Shown here: positions 10,289-23,486 of the stretch, piece by piece
Layout of the letters: each line of letters begins with the position of its first letter
Numbering within the stretch: position 1 is the stretch's first letter
Source: Laccaria trichodermophora
Taxonomy: Eukaryota > Basidiomycota > Agaricomycetes > Agaricales > Hydnangiaceae
Reading direction: 5' to 3'
Length of the DNA stretch: 64,000 nucleotides
Assembly: GCA_018417955.1 (NCBI GenBank)
Contig: JACTVC010000006.1
Coordinates: 868,001 to 932,000, forward strand
Program-made: the position numbers and the translations under genes
The notes under the pieces: generated by a model
Seen by the model: only the letters and a program-made list of their open reading frames with translations
Database searches by the model: none
What the model was told of the DNA's origin: nothing

Positions 10289-10319
10289 ACTGCCAACTAC
10301 AGGTGTCGATCGAGAGCGG

Positions 10320-11030
10320 GGTCCTGAGATAGAGGGATTGGTTCTGTCATTGGAAAAGACAACAGAGGGGAGGTTGAGCAAGGGGTCAATTCCTACTTAT
10401 AACGAAGGCTCTGGGAAAGGAGAGGACTTTGTGTCGAAAGGGGTGCATGTGTGTTTTCAAACGAGGGCGAGTGGAAGCTGGGATGTTCGATTGAAGGCAT
10501 TGGCCGCGACAATGAGGGGAGAGTTCCGTACAGCGATTGCCGATGGCGGCCAGTGGATAATTAGCCTGACGTTTGTTCTGTCCGTCTCGAAAGATGTGAT
10601 TTGGACCTATTTAAACGGAATAATACCATTTTTCAAGTTCGGCGTTCCCACCTTCCTCTAAAATTTGTTCCTTGTTCTTAAGCAGATCCGCGTAAGTGCT
10701 GTGGCATCTTGGAACTAGTAGCTACGTCGGAGAACACGTGAAGGGAAGGACTGAGCGAGCGACCTCGGAAGACCTGGAGGCCACAAATTATGGTCAAGTT
10801 TGCCACAAATGGGAGGACAAAGAAGTCCTGGCGACCATGGGGCTCCTTCATCTGAAAAAACTTCGCTGTATGATGAGAGGGGATTCGTGCAGTACACGAC
10901 AGAGCCTTGTAGAGGTTTCTTTTTTCCAGAGGATATGAAGCTCGAGCTGCTCCTAAGTGATGGTCTCGAGAACGGTACTTGACATCTAATGAAGGCCATC
11001 GCGCATACGGCCGTAACGTTGTTGGAGCCA
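10320..11030. repeat. 5' flank of F-box unit A, duplicated at about 14730-15330
   Basis: Long matching blocks, such as CTCTGGGAAAGGAGAGGACT and AGGGGTGCATGT, occur here and upstream of the second F-box gene in the same order. Both stretches run on towards an F-box start codon. Short open frames exist on both strands but do not keep frame between the two copies, so I read this as non-coding or a decayed divergent gene. It shows that the duplicated unit is about 2.7 kb, not just the coding region. Confidence 0.6.
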
Positions 11031-11313
11031 CCCGTCTCTTCGCCCGAGTCTTCGGTGAGTTTGTCGTGCCCTATTGCAGAATAATTATGTACAAGTACAT
11101 AACAATAAGCTGCGGCTGCAACAACACCCCGTTACAGTCATCCACCAGCTAGTGTTACAGCATTGTCAGGCTGCGGGCGCGAGCTGCTGATGAATCACAA
11201 CCTGATTCGATAGGAGGGTTGGGGTGCGAATACTAGATGTCAGAATCAAGTCAGAATGACTGTACATGTGTGCCGTGTAGTGCAACAACTCCAACTTGCA
11301 TTGGACGGACATC

Positions 11314-12991
11314 ATGTCTACCGTCGATTCTCTACCACCCGAACTTATCCAGTAAATTTGTGCAGAGGTATGTGTGTTCCAGCCCTTACCAACATACATA
11401 TCCAACCCTTTCGTTCCTTTCTATAGTTGGGGAACAATGTGACAGAATTGCGCCTCGTTCGCAAGAGGATGAGCAAGATACTCGAATCACACGTTCTCCG
11501 ATCAATTGCCATCGACATTACGAAGCTTCGACTCGATGTTGGCATATCACAACTCACGACGCTGGCGACGCAGGGCAATCACGCGGCGACAGCCACACAT
11601 GATCTGCACATCCGGAACCTCTGTCCTCTAAAGGACCCAAAGTTCGGTCGCTCGCCCACTTGGGTGAAGCCGCCCACTCCTTACCCTCCTGAGGTGAAGA
11701 TTGCCGAGGAAAAGATGCACGCCATGCTTCAGGTGGCCATCGTCTCTTTAAGCAACTTGCGAAGTCTCAGGTGAGTCGCCCATTGATCTTTCCAAGTGCT
11801 CCGAGTTAACATCTGCTGCAAGATGGGACATTGGTAGGTGCGATTCAGAGTGGACCCCCAAAGCAGTCATGAATGCCGTCAAAACTCTTCCCCTCCTTGA
11901 ATCCTTAGAGTTGATTATAGAAAGTTCTGATGCGGCAGACCTTCAGCTACAATGTCTACGTAATCTGCAGAGCATCAAGATATCTGTGCGCAGCAACCAT
12001 TATTACATGAAAATCATTGAACCCCTTTCGCTCTTGGTTGCGAAATCGCCAAACCTTCACACCCTTCATTTGGGACCTACGCACCGCCCAGCTGCATCGC
12101 TTCATCATCTTTTGATGAATTGCCCTCCAAACCTCGTCTTACCGCTAAAGCATCTGGGTTTGCAGGGATTCTCACTGAAGCTCGACAGCATAACAATTCC
12201 TCATCTCCACCGCCTAACGTCCCTGACGCTACACCATTACACGGAGTTTGATCCAGACTTGCATTCAGACGGGATATGGGCGATGTTGAAGACCACCGAT
12301 GTCCGTCTGAACGGCATTGATGTGACCCGCGTCTCTACCACCCTTCTCGATTATATCTCATCGTACTCGGGATTTAAGAAACTGTGTCTGGCACGTATAG
12401 ACATTAAGAACTATGAATAATCTGAGCTTGCCGCCAACCAATTTTATAACCTTTGTTTAGGCAAGCATACTAACTCTCTTGAAGAACTCGTCGGTACGGC
12501 TGATGATGAAGGAGGGTGGTGCCTCGGAGATCAAGCTCTCGCAGTGATCTCGCTATGTAAGAGGTTGAAGATCCTCGAGGGTAGCCTTATTTCGGCTGCC
12601 CTTTATAAACGCGTTGTGAGTTGATGTGTTTTTTCCGATGGTGAGGCTGTGCTCATGAATGGTGTAGAAGTCGTTGATCGACGTTACCACCCAACTCCCT
12701 TGCATGGAGAAACTGACCGTTCATCCTGCGGACGTGGAGGTCTTCCCTTCGTATGTCGGTGATTACCAATGGATGAACCATTTTGAGCATGTGGAGGAGC
12801 TGCTCTCAGATTGCATTAGAGAGTATGATGTAACTGAGTCTTCCGAACCCGTTCCCTTGATCCTCGTAGGCTCAAGGAAGTTTATGATGATGCCGAGTGA
12901 ACGTGCTGGAAGTGCTGGTGTAGCGTTGAGGTATCAGTGCGACTCTGATGAGCCTGACGCCGGCGATTACGATTTTTTTATTGAATACTAA
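11314..12991 (+). pseudogene. F-box/LRR-like gene copy A, two in-frame stops
   Basis: Same four-exon layout as the intact copy at 15586: about 11314-11367, 11427-11770, 11823-12615 and 12668-12991. The F-box start (MST-DSLPPELIQ) is cut by TAA at 11353, where the intact copy has CGA. A second TAA at 12418 replaces CAA. The sequence stays in the same frame after both stops and all splice sites are recognisable, so decay is recent. A short in-frame deletion removes part of the DPxTxKWxEKPP segment before the EEKM helix. The changes at the first stop (CGAATCGGT to TAAATTTGT) are mostly C to T and G to A. Downstream sequence to about 13160 is shared with copy C. Confidence 0.8.
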
Positions 12992-13429
12992 TAGTAATTG
13001 AGGGGAAGGGAATACACTTCAGCAGCAGGTGTATCAAATGTTCTTCTGAAGAATAAATGAACTTCAATATGTTTCTATTCTAGTACCTGCCTCCGACATA
13101 GTATATTAGCCTGACTTAAGTCCGTCACAGGTGTATAACAGCGTTGATCATCACTACTAGTAGCTCGGTTGCTCAGTGAGCTAACTCTCAGCTCGACAAA
13201 ACATGCACTTGCTATATGCATCATGCTTACGGGATGGAGAAGTTAGGTTCACTTCTATTTAGCATTGAGGAAACAAAACAAATTTTCATTGGAAGCGCGT
13301 AGTGACGAGGGAAGGAGTGCAAATTACAAGATCTTGTATGCTTGCTTGTATGTTTATAGTACATCGTGTACTGGTGCGGGTGGGTTGTCGGACGACCACC
13401 TTCTATTTCCAATGACTTAGACAGATTTT

Positions 13430-14800
13430 AGGAAGCGACTGTCGAGGCAGACTGCGCTTGTCTGCTGTGAATATCATTTCTACAGCTTGCCACAAAACGA
13501 AAGGATCAGCGGATGCCTTCGAACGAGCCAAGAGCTTCGAAACAAGTCAGGTCCATCTTTCCCGTGAAAGGATGTTTAAGCCAACACAAATCGCGGCAGC
13601 GAAACCGGGTAATTGACCTTTACATAGACCTTGTTTGACGCAGGAGTCATGAGCTTGGAAGAGATATGTTGGTGTGGCCAAACCTCTCCGTACATACAGC
13701 TTGGGTATAAACGCAACTCTCGCTGAGAACCACTAGTGACGATCGAAGTGACACGACGAGTTGATAGTCCAATGAGGTGAGTTTGGAAAGGGTCCCCAAA
13801 CGAATAAGATGTTTGAGTGGAAACGAAGCTAGGAAAGTACCTCGTCCAACTGCTTCCGTAGAATTTCCCTCCATACAAACACGGACCAAAGTCGCACAAC
13901 ACTGCGAAGCGGCACCTTGACCGGGTATCCAAGCCATTGATTCCACACCGCCAAAGTGGCCACCTCTGAGACCACCCCAATCCCAATCAACAAGAGGAAT
14001 CTGGAAATAGGTGCTCCGGGTAAGACAAAGATGCCCAAACAAGCCGCCCATGCTATTGGACCAAAAACAGCGCAAAGTTATGCCAGGAGTTCAAGGGGAA
14101 ACTTGATGATCGACGACCGTGCTGAAATACAATTCCGTTAGCAGGAAGAGGAAGGAATGAAAGAGATTGGGCGCACAGTAGAACCTAATGATGCACCACA
14201 GATCGAGCACTCCTTGATGATAGGCGGGGCGACCGTCGGAAGATCGCGGCGTATGTGGAATCCAGTATACAATGTAAAATTGAATGTGTTCTTGGCGGGT
14301 TATAATGGAGTGCCAGGTTAACGATGTGGAACTGGACTGAGGCATTCGCTCGAGGTCCATCCCCTCAAATTGAAGCTTAACGACAATGTTAGCAACAAGG
14401 CTTACAAAACGAATAGATTGGCAATCGCCGAGAACTTACGATATCTCTGGGGACCATGACATTCCCCAAGTCGACAGACTCCGTCTTCCGATCCCAATCT
14501 GTCGAAAACGTCTTACAAGGGTTGGATGGAGCGTGGAGGAGAGAGCTATATCGAAGCATATATAAACCCTTGATATTCGGCTGACAATGAGGTCGATATA
14601 TATAGGGAGGAAGAAGTTCGCACATAGCGTGGTCTATCGCCATGTTGACAGGCGGGCAGGCCCTGTAACCCTTTTCGCCCGTCAACCCAGGCCCTGCTGG
14701 TACCCTTGTGCTTGGCTTTAGTGGAGCATGAACGAGGTTCTGAGATACAGGGATCGGTGGTTGCATTATTAGAGATGACAGAGGGGAGGAAGTCATAGAG
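13430..14800 (-). pseudogene. Unrecognised minus-strand gene relic, hydrophobic
   Basis: Open segments lie on the minus strand at 14796-14389, 14360-14091, 14038-13829 and 13986-13576, with likely splice sites between some of them. Several encode hydrophobic stretches (FVLPGAPISRFLLLIGIGVV, GFAAAICVGLNIL), suggesting a polytopic membrane protein. No single set of joins keeps frame throughout, so it is probably broken. A WREILRKQLDEVL stretch faintly recalls wax-synthase-like proteins, too weak to name. It is divergent from F-box copy B, and part of its 5' end seems copied upstream of copy A. Confidence 0.3.
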
Positions 14801-15585
14801 AAGTAGAAAGGATTGGTTGAGCAAAGTGCTTATAACGAGGCCCGGATCCAAGCCTGTGGTTTATAGGAGGCAGAACTTTGCGGAGGCTTGACATTTGTCT
14901 CGCAGAGGATGCCAGTTAAGAAGACGAGGGCTCTGGGAAAGGAGAGGACTTTGTGTCGAAAGGGGTGCATGTATGATTTCGGACTCGATTTGGACCAAGG
15001 CGTTACAGATCCGCAAAAGTGCTGTGGCATCCTGGAATTGGGAGCTACGGAGGTGAACAGCGAGCGACCTCGGAATGCCTGCAGGCCACGGTTTGTAGTC
15101 AATCGCAGGAGTCAAAAATTAGTGTAGCAAGAAGGGTGACCACAGAGAGGACAAAGGAATCCTGGTGGCGATATGGCTCCCTCATCTGGGGAGTATGATG
15201 AGAGGGAATTGGTAGAGTGCAGGACTGAGCAGGGACAGAGCCTTGTATAGGTTTTTTTCTTCCAGGAAATGAAGCTGGAGCTGGAATGCTGACTGTTGAC
15301 ATCTAATGAGGGCCATTGCACATGCGGCCGTTGTCGAACAGTTGAAGCCACTCGTCTCTCGGTGGATACATTTACCAAGGAACAGTCATTCTGACATCTC
15401 CTCATACCCCAACCGTCCTTGCTATCGATTTGATTGTGATTAGGTTGAGATTCCGGCTTACACTCAGCAGCTCGCACCCGCAGCCTGGTATTGGAAACTT
15501 GAGGTGTTGTCGCGGTCGCAGCTGATTGTGTCGGTCTCGACGGCAACGAACAAAATGTCCCTCCAACTTGCATTAGACCACCACC

Positions 15586-17308
15586 ATGTCTACCCTCGAT
15601 TCTCTAGCACCCGAACTTATCCAGCGAATCGGTGCAGAGGTATTTATATTCCAGCCCTTTTCGACATAATATCTTTAACCTTTACAAATATTGACTCCTT
15701 CCTTTCCGTAGTTGGGGAACAGTGTTACGGATTTGCGCCTCGTTTGCAAGAGGATGAGCAGCGTACTCGAATCACACATCCTCGGATCGATTACTATCGA
15801 CATTACGAAGCTTCGACTTGATGTTGGCATATCGCAACTTACGATGCTGACGACGCAGGGCAATCACACTGCGACAGCCACACATGATCTGCACATCCGT
15901 AATCTCTGTCCTTTGAAGGACCCATTCGATCGCTCGCCTACTTGGGTGCTTGACCCAATTACGGAGAAATGGGGGGAGAAGCCGCCCACTCCATGCCTAC
16001 CTGAGGGGAAGATCGCCGAGGAAAAGATGCAGGCCATGCTTCAGGTGGCTATCGCCTCCTTAAGCAACTTGCGAACCCTCAAGTGAGTTGCCCATTAATC
16101 CTTTCAAGCGCTCCGAGTTGACATTTGCTGCAAGATGGAACGTTGGTAGGTATGATTCAGAGTGGACGCCAAAAGCGGTCATGAATGCAGTCAAAACTCT
16201 TCCCCTCCTTGAATCCTTAGAGTTGATTGTAGGGAGTTCTAACACAGCAGACCTCCAGCTACAATCTCTACGTAATCTCCAGAGCATCAAGATATTTGCG
16301 CCCAACAACGATTACTTCATGAATATCATTGAACCCATCTCGCTCTTGGTTGCGAAATCGCCAAACCTTCACACCCTCCATGTGGGACCTACATACGGTC
16401 CAGCTGCATCCCTTCACCATCTTCTAAGGAATTGCCCTCCAAACCACGTCTTACCACTAAAGCATCTGGGTTTGCAGGGTGTCGCAGTGAAGCTCAACAG
16501 CATAACACTCCCTCATTTTCGCTGCCTAACCTCCTTGACGCTACACCATTACCCGACCTCGGAGTCTGATCCAGACAGGGTGTGTGTTAATAAGGCAGAA
16601 AGCTCGCCTCCAGACGAGATATGGGCGATATTGAAGACGATCGATGTCCGTCTGACCAGCATTGATGTGAACCAGATCCCTACCACCCTTCTCGATTATA
16701 TTTCATCGTACTCGGGATTGAAGAAACTGCGTCTGGCACGTATAGACTTTGAGACTCAGGAACAATCCGATCTTGCCGCCAACCAATTTTATAACACTTG
16801 TTTAGACAAGCATACGAGCTCCCTCGAAGAACTCGTCGTTAAGGCTGAGTATGAAGGAGGATGGTGCCTCGGGGATCAAGCTCTCGTGGTCATCTCGCTA
16901 TGCAAGAAGTTGAAGATTCTTGAGGGTTGCCTCGTTTCGGCAGCCCTCGCTGACGCTGTGGTGAGTTGGTGAGTTTTTTCCGATGGTGAAGCTGGCTCAT
17001 GAATGGTGTAGAAGCCGTTGATCGACCTTACCACCCAACTCCCTCGCATGGAGAAGCTGACCGTTCATCCTGCGGACCTCGAGGCGTTCCGTTCGTATAT
17101 CTGTGGTTACCCTTCAATGGGCCATTCTGAGGATGTGACGACGCGGCTCTCAAAATGCATCAGAGAATACAAAGTAAATGAATTTTCCAATCCCGTTCCC
17201 TTGATTCTCGTAGACTCAAGGAAGTTTATGATGACGCCGAGTGAAGGTGCTGGTGGAGCGTTGAGGTATCGGTGCGACTCTGATGCGCCCGACGACCGCA
17301 ATCACTGA
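15586..17308 (+). CDS. F-box/leucine-rich-repeat-like protein, copy B (intact)
   Basis: Four exons, 15586-15639, 15712-16082, 16135-16960 and 17012-17308, join in phase to 515 aa without a stop. Residues 1-45 form an F-box-like helix set: SLAPELIQRIGAE, then LRLVCKRMSSVLESHIL. The remainder shows irregular leucine-rich repeats (LPLLESLELI, LRNLQSIKIF, LPLKHLGLQG, FRCLTSLTLH, YSGLKKLRLA) like many basidiomycete F-box substrate adaptors. Known for the family: F-box proteins link substrates to SCF ubiquitin ligases through Skp1; the substrate here is unknown. It is the only unbroken member of the local three-copy array. A fourth paralogue at 33580 has the same exon phases. Confidence 0.8.
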
Positions 17309-17845
17309 GCAGTAGGTGAAATAACTACAATTCAGCAGTACTTAGCAAGTACTTAGGTGCTGTAGTAGGGTCCAAGAAAAAAGAACGAATTTGTATGCAT
17401 AATGCAAGTACCTCGCAGACTAGATGGGGACCTTGATATATCCTAGTTTATTGAGTCAATTATTTATATATATACAAAAATTGCTGATAGATCTTATAGC
17501 ATATTTGACCATAAAATATATACTCAGGTGAATCCATGTCATAATTGTTCAATGTAAAACCTAGGGCTTCACCCACATATCAGTAAGTTCGCACGGGGTG
17601 TCCATGCTGTGCAATGTGTAAACACGGCCAACTACTTGTGGATTAGGTCATCAACTACATTTTGGAGTCGGTTAGCAGTACAAAGGGGAGCAAGCTCCCC
17701 AATAAACTCGAATAGACTTGAATTTAACTTGAATATGTTTCTATTTTAGTGGCCTCACCAAAAAAACATCGTGGTGTTCACGGAATTATGCAAACGGCAG
17801 TACTTGACTCAACAATGTTCCTCCAACTTGTATTAGATCACGGTC
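17309..17845. other. AT-rich spacer between F-box copies B and C
   Basis: No gene is seen. The sequence is AT-rich with a run of TATATATATA near 17467. The last ~130 bp (from about 17715) match the flanks of the other F-box copies, including the TATGTTTCTATT block and the stretch just before the start codon. Confidence 0.5.
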
Positions 17846-19587
17846 ATGTCTACCCTCGATTCCCTGGCGCCCGAACTTATCCAGCGAATCGGTGCAGAGG
17901 TATGTATATTCAATGCATACCTTATCGACAACCCTTTCATTGACTCGTTCCTTTCTGTAGTTAGGGAACAATGTTACAGAATTGCGCCTCGTTTGCAAGA
18001 GGATGAGCAGCGTACTCGAATCGCACATTCTCCGATCGATTGCCATTGACATTACGAAGCCTCGACTTGATGTTGGCATATCACAACTCACGACGCTGGC
18101 GACGCAGGGCAATCACGCGGCGACAGCCACACACAACCTGCACATCCGTAACCTCTGTCCTTCGAAGGACCCATCCGAGTACTCCCCTAATTGGATGTTC
18201 GACCCAGATACGGACTCCTGAGGAACGGGTCGAGCGACCGCCCGCTTCATACCTTCTGGAAGTGAAGATTGCCGAGGAAAAGATGCAGGCCATGCTTCAG
18301 GTGGCCATCGCCTCTTTAAGCAACTTGCGAAGTCTCAAGTGAGTCACCCATTGCTACTTTTAGGTGCTGCGAATTAACATTTAACAGCAGTCATGAATGC
18401 CGTCAGAACTCTTCCCCTCCTTGAATCCTTAGAGTTGATTATAGGAAGTTCTGATGCGCCAGACCTCCAGCTACAATATCTACGAAATTTGCAGAGCATC
18501 AAAATATATACGCCCACTAACGACTACTTCATGAATATCATCGAACCCCTTTCGCTCTTGATCGCGAACTCGCCAAACCTTCAAACCCTTCATTTGAGAC
18601 CTAGGTACGGTCTACCACCATCCCTTCATCCTTTTTCAAAGAATTGCCCTCCGAATTTCGTCTTACCACTAAAGGATCTGGGTTTGCAGGAATTCTCACT
18701 CAAACTCGACAGCATAACACTTCCCCATCTCCACCGCCTAACATCCCTGACGCTACTCAATTACACGACATCGGAATTTGATCCAGACGGGGCGTATGTC
18801 GGTACGGCGGAAAGCTCGCCTCCGGAGGAAATATGGGCGATATTGAAGACGACCGATGTCCGTCTGAAAGGCATTGATGTGACCCACATCTCTACCACCC
18901 TTCTCGATTACATCTCATCGTATTCGGGATTGAAGAAACTACGTCTGGCATATATAGACCGCGAGACTCAATGCGATCTTGTCGCCAACCGATTTTATAA
19001 CCTTTGTTTAGGCAAGCATACGAGCTCTCTCGAAGAACTCGTCGTTCAGGCTGAGTATGAAGGAGGGTGGTGCCTCGGGGACCAAGCTCTCGCAGTAATC
19101 TCGCTATGCAAGAATTTGAAGATCCTCGAGGGTTGCCTCGTTTCGCAAACCCTCCATGACGCTGTGGTGAGTTGGTGTGTTCTTCCCGATGGTGAGGCTG
19201 GGCTCACGAATGGTGTAGAAGTCGTTGATTGATGTTACCACCCAACTCCCTCGCATAGAGAAACTGATCGTTCATCCTGCGGACTTGGAGGACGACCGTT
19301 GGATAATCTGTAGTTACCCAAGTGGCTCGGGGAGGGGCCATTTTGAGACTGTGACGACGCGGCTCTCAAAATGCATCAGAGAGTACGAAGTAACTGAGTC
19401 TTCCGAACCCGTTCTCTTGATCCTCGTAGGCTCAAGGAAGTTTATGATGACGCCGAGTGAAGGTGCTGGAAGTGCTGGTGGAGCGTTGAGGTATCAGTGC
19501 GACTCGAGTGAGCCTGACGACAGTGATGAGTCTGACGGCAGTGATGAGCCTGACGGCAGTGATGAGCCTGACGACAGCGATTACTGA
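17846..19587 (+). pseudogene. F-box/LRR-like gene copy C, frameshifted
   Basis: Exon 1 (17846-17899) and exon 2 (from 17961) match copy B, but the frame shifts near 18215 (DPDTDS then stop); the continuation EERVERPP ... KIAEEKMQAML runs in another frame to about 18341. The start of exon 3 with the WNVGRYDSEWTPK segment is deleted, so the acceptor phase no longer fits. From 18393 (MNAVRTLPLLESL) to 19166 and from 19219 to 19587 the LRR part is open. The C-terminus has gained an acidic repeat (SDESDGSDEPDGSDEPD) through amplification of an 18-bp unit. A truncated LRR-only protein from 18393 is possible but not supported by family layout. Confidence 0.75.
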
Positions 19588-19759
19588 ACGGTAATTGGGG
19601 AGAAAGAGCTACAGTTCAACAGTAGATACTGTAGGTTACCAAATGTCAGAATAAATGAACTCGAACATGTTTCCATCTCAGTAAGCACCCTCCGACGACG
19701 AAGCATACCAGCCTCGAGCTCCGTCACATGTCACAGGTAAACGAGAAGTGTCTGAGAGC

Positions 19760-21960
19760 GTTGATCATTACTACGCTTACGAAAATCAATTGATTGAAGG
19801 AGGGGTCATGAAGTATCTACATTATAATGTAAGAGAGCTGCAGATAGGACACTCGACTCCTCTCCGAGGTGACTGTGTTCCTTGGTTCCATCGCAGCTCC
19901 AACTATTCTGGCGTCCAACTCATCGTTGGGGAAGTCTCCTCGCCGTCCCTGCTTCAAGGGGAGATTATATGTACAGCGGTAATCACCATATCCCGCGCAG
20001 GCTGGTATAAACGAAGTAGCTGCGCTCAAGTTATCCAATCCAACCTTCCCGTTCTAATATCGACGCAGAATCCAGTTCGACTTCATCCGTAGTGGTAAAA
20101 GACGTGATGGGCTGCACAGACGTGAAGATCTCCAAATTGTTTCCATATGCAGAACGGGAACGAGACCCATAATTATTGGGAGTGAGGGGCGGGGGTGATT
20201 CTGCACGACACTTGAGAATCTGGAGCACCACTCGGTTGCAGACGATGGAGTGAAGGACACGTTGAGGACTAGGGGTAGAGTGGTTTAAGCACTTCTCTGG
20301 CAATGTGCGGCAAACAACAAGTGGACGTACAGGGTGAAAATGCCCTTGAGTTCTAGTGGCTGTAAGATGTGTCAGCAGGTGGGCATAAACAATTGTGAGT
20401 GGCCTTACAAGGCATAGTCGAGGAACGACGATGTTGATAAAAGTAATACCTAGAGTGGGGAGAGAATGGTTATTGAGGGCCCACGGGCAATCATTGACGA
20501 CTAACATAGCATGCAGACGCAAAAGAAAAGGCCTGGGTGATAGCGTCAACATCAAATCAAGAAAATCAAGGGATTGCCTATACCATCCCGATATATTTCT
20601 TTAACCCAAGAAGAACGACTTTGTCTCACTGTAGCAATAAACATTGAGCGATTGAAAGTGAGAGCGGGTGCCCGAGGCTTACCGTGCCTCAAGGCTTTTA
20701 TCGCCGTTAAAATGACAATTACTGACACCGCGATTGAGTGAGCCGTTCAGAAGAAAGTCAGCCACTTACATAGCTCTATCAAAAAGATAGTTATATATAG
20801 CGCGGAGATTTTATCAGAGGCCCCCCGAATCGGACATCCACGAGCCGGAAAATCCAAGGGCGAATCTTGGCAGTGAGTTGTGAGTAATTGGAAAATAAAC
20901 TTCATGCCGTATTAATCATGTTCCACTCACATTCAATCGATGCCACCAAAACCGTAACAATGCTAATGCCGATGATCCAAGAACACTAGGTTCATGGTTA
21001 TTATCTCGAGTGCAATTAGTGAAGGTGATCGCAGACTCACGATCGCGACAAAACCCAAAGCATATCCAATGAAACGATTCGTCCCCCAAAAGGCAATCGT
21101 GCGGAGTATAATAATGGCTGTTAACAATAAATTTAATGAACCCCGTCCTCTTGATATATAAATCACACCAACTTTGCGAGATTATGGACCCTATATTGAA
21201 AAGACCTGGATAGATGACACCTAATCAGCAAGCGCAGGTTTTGCTCATTCAGAGAAGACTGAGACGAACATATTGCGAGCGAGCCTCCTATTAAACAGGC
21301 CTTCAATATAATTCGGTAAAAAAGGACAACGTGAAGGGGTTTCAAAGCCAAACCTGTCGACTATTCACAGATACTTGCACTGTTGAAAAAAAAAACCACC
21401 GCAAGTTAATATTTTCGGGAATGGAGTGGGCCGCTGATTCACGTACGCTGCAGTAATATCACTTGGTCAACAAAAGGCAGGTATCGATTGAGGTAAAATA
21501 GAGGTAGGGCTGGAGCCCAAGGACACGACCACACATAATCAACCTAAGGGAAAGGGACCATACGTAGATCCGGATATAACAACACTGAAGACTCATGTCG
21601 AATGGGTAGCACGCACCTCTTGTTTGAACGTGCATAAATAGTCGTACGCCTATAAATGCACATGTAAGTTGGTAATAACTCAATGAAAGGGTAAAAGTAG
21701 AGAGGCCTACAAGGACAGTCAAACTCGCGGACATTACCCAGCCCTCAACCTCCATAAGTGCAGCTATACAGTCAAGGAAACAGTAAAAGTAAGAGAGGTA
21801 AACGCGGCTACCATTTGACGCACTCACTATGGGCGAACGCTTACGCACCAGGTGGGTTGAGTGGTGCCAGTGGGTTGAAGAACAATGTCAAAATCCACAA
21901 GTGTATATTGGGCGCCCAGGCGCCCAATGAAAATGCGTGATGCGGCACCTGCAACGTGGT
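19760..21960 (-). pseudogene. Decayed polytopic membrane protein gene, DUF6533-like
   Basis: Minus-strand open segments at 21848-21459, 21166-20963 and 20555-20031 hold hydrophobic helices. The clearest match is IIILRTIAFWGTNRFIGYALGF, which resembles the 'LRTYALWxxNR' signature of basidiomycete seven-helix DUF6533 proteins. A later IVCNRVVLQILK fits the family's SRLILNLR position near the C-terminus. Candidate introns can be drawn, but I could not join all exons in one frame, so the gene is probably degenerate or its structure is misjudged. No function is known for the family. Confidence 0.35.
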
Positions 21961-22275
21961 CGATCAATTGAATTCGGAGCCGTAACCGAAAAAGGTCAAG
22001 ACGAGGTACGCTGAGCTTCGGAAACTCCCTAAAAATCTACTGATGGACCCACAAGTGTGGTTAGTTCCAAGTTAGTTCCTAAGTCAACGATGATGACAAC
22101 GGAAGCAAACCGGAAATATATAATGAATTCCGCTACAACAAAAAAAATCACGAAATGCTCGAATGAACAAAAGCTAACCAGAACAGACTGTATGACCAAA
22201 CGCCGCTTGAACGGAACACAATTACAATGTCCATAAGTTACAAGACGAACCACAAAAAAATGAAATCCTATACGC

Positions 22276-23262
22276 TCAATCAACGTTCTTGATGCTACCA
22301 GTCGAGTAAGGGCCATATGGACCAGGGTTTCGTTCGCGGTGTCCGCCTTGTTTGCGCTTTCGTCTCCCGTTAGCATTGCTGGGCACCGAATCACGCTCCG
22401 AACCCAGCAACTCCCCTCCGTTAGCAGCCCTTTCGTCATCCTTCTTCTGCTTCTTGTTGCCCCGCGTGTTCAGTTCGACGTCATTTTCTTCCGACGCGAC
22501 TTGCTCAGTTTCAATGGGGGCGACAGCGTGGGAGGGCCTCCACAATCCAAATACCTGAGCAGACTTGGCGCCGATGGTAAGGGTAACGGCAGTTCCGTAA
22601 CGTAACCACTTGATAGCAGGAAAGAGCGGTGGACACACGAGCGCAGCTAAATCCTTATAGGTAAAATGCGCATATAAATAGGTGCCGTCACACGAACTTT
22701 TGAATATACTCACATCCAACTGACACAAATCTTTTTGCATAGAAATGAAGAACAAGTGCTTTTCCTTCCGAAGCGAAAAGCGGCTCGTGATGCTATTCAG
22801 AAAATTTAAAGATCGAAGAATAATGAACAAGAGGGAGACCGCTCACTGGCAAGGTACAGGTTGGAACGGCCAGAATTTGAAGTGGATGCTGAGAACACTC
22901 TCGACAATAAGGACGTGATTTGCACGATCGTAGACTGCATATATTCAGCTTTGCGACTCTGAAACATCAGAAAAATTACCCACCTATGCTCCTGATCTCT
23001 ACGTCGACGCGAGAGGCGACGGTGAGCAACCATCTAACCCAAATTAAGCATTTTAAAAAACGGGAGAAAAAAAGGAAAGGCACTGGTAAACGCCGAGGAT
23101 GGTCGACCTCGATGACGGGCCTGGTTCGATGTGGAAGAGAGGGTGATCGAAGCCCGCGTTGTGCATGAAGTACTTTTTAACGGCGGCCTCTTGATCATCT
23201 GCGGACGGCGAGGAGACTATGAGGCGGAGGACATCGCGGATTTCCAGTTGAGGATTCTCCAT
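22276..23262 (-). CDS. SigF-like NTF2-fold protein
   Basis: Five exons on the minus strand, 23262-23084, 23033-22984, 22934-22847, 22792-22714 and 22653-22276, join in phase to 257 aa. Order: IRDVLRLIVSSPSADDQEAA, KKYFMHNAGFDHPLFHIEPG, SRSTILGVYQWLLTVAS, VYDRANHVLIVESV, then KDLAALVCPPLFPAIKWLRYG and AQVFGLW. This is the layout of the fungal SigF-like NTF2-domain family, whose members usually end with a hydrophobic segment after the NTF2 fold; here a basic/acidic tail (NKKQKKDDERAA, GRRKRKQGG) follows. Function in fungi unknown. It is the complete copy of a gene whose first exons recur as relics at 24509 and 26800, upstream of SET genes. Confidence 0.7.
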
Positions 23263-23486
23263 GGTGGCCGAGAAAGAGAGGCGTTCTGGGTGGAAATGAG
23301 ACGCGTGACGTCACTACAGTAGGTAACGTGACAAGAAAATCCCAATACATTGATAATTACACGTTTCTCGAGTCTGGGATAATACACTACAGTGTTTCCA
23401 GATGAGCGGCAGCTATGTTAGCTCCCAGTGAGCGCCCCGTGGATGCCCTGATATGGTTGTTGAGCCGATCTAAGTACTTCATCGAG

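Noticed and set aside
10245..10661. Plus-strand ORF of 138 aa
   Set aside because: It starts in the palindrome, is not conserved in frame in the duplicated copy upstream of F-box B, and shows no family features.
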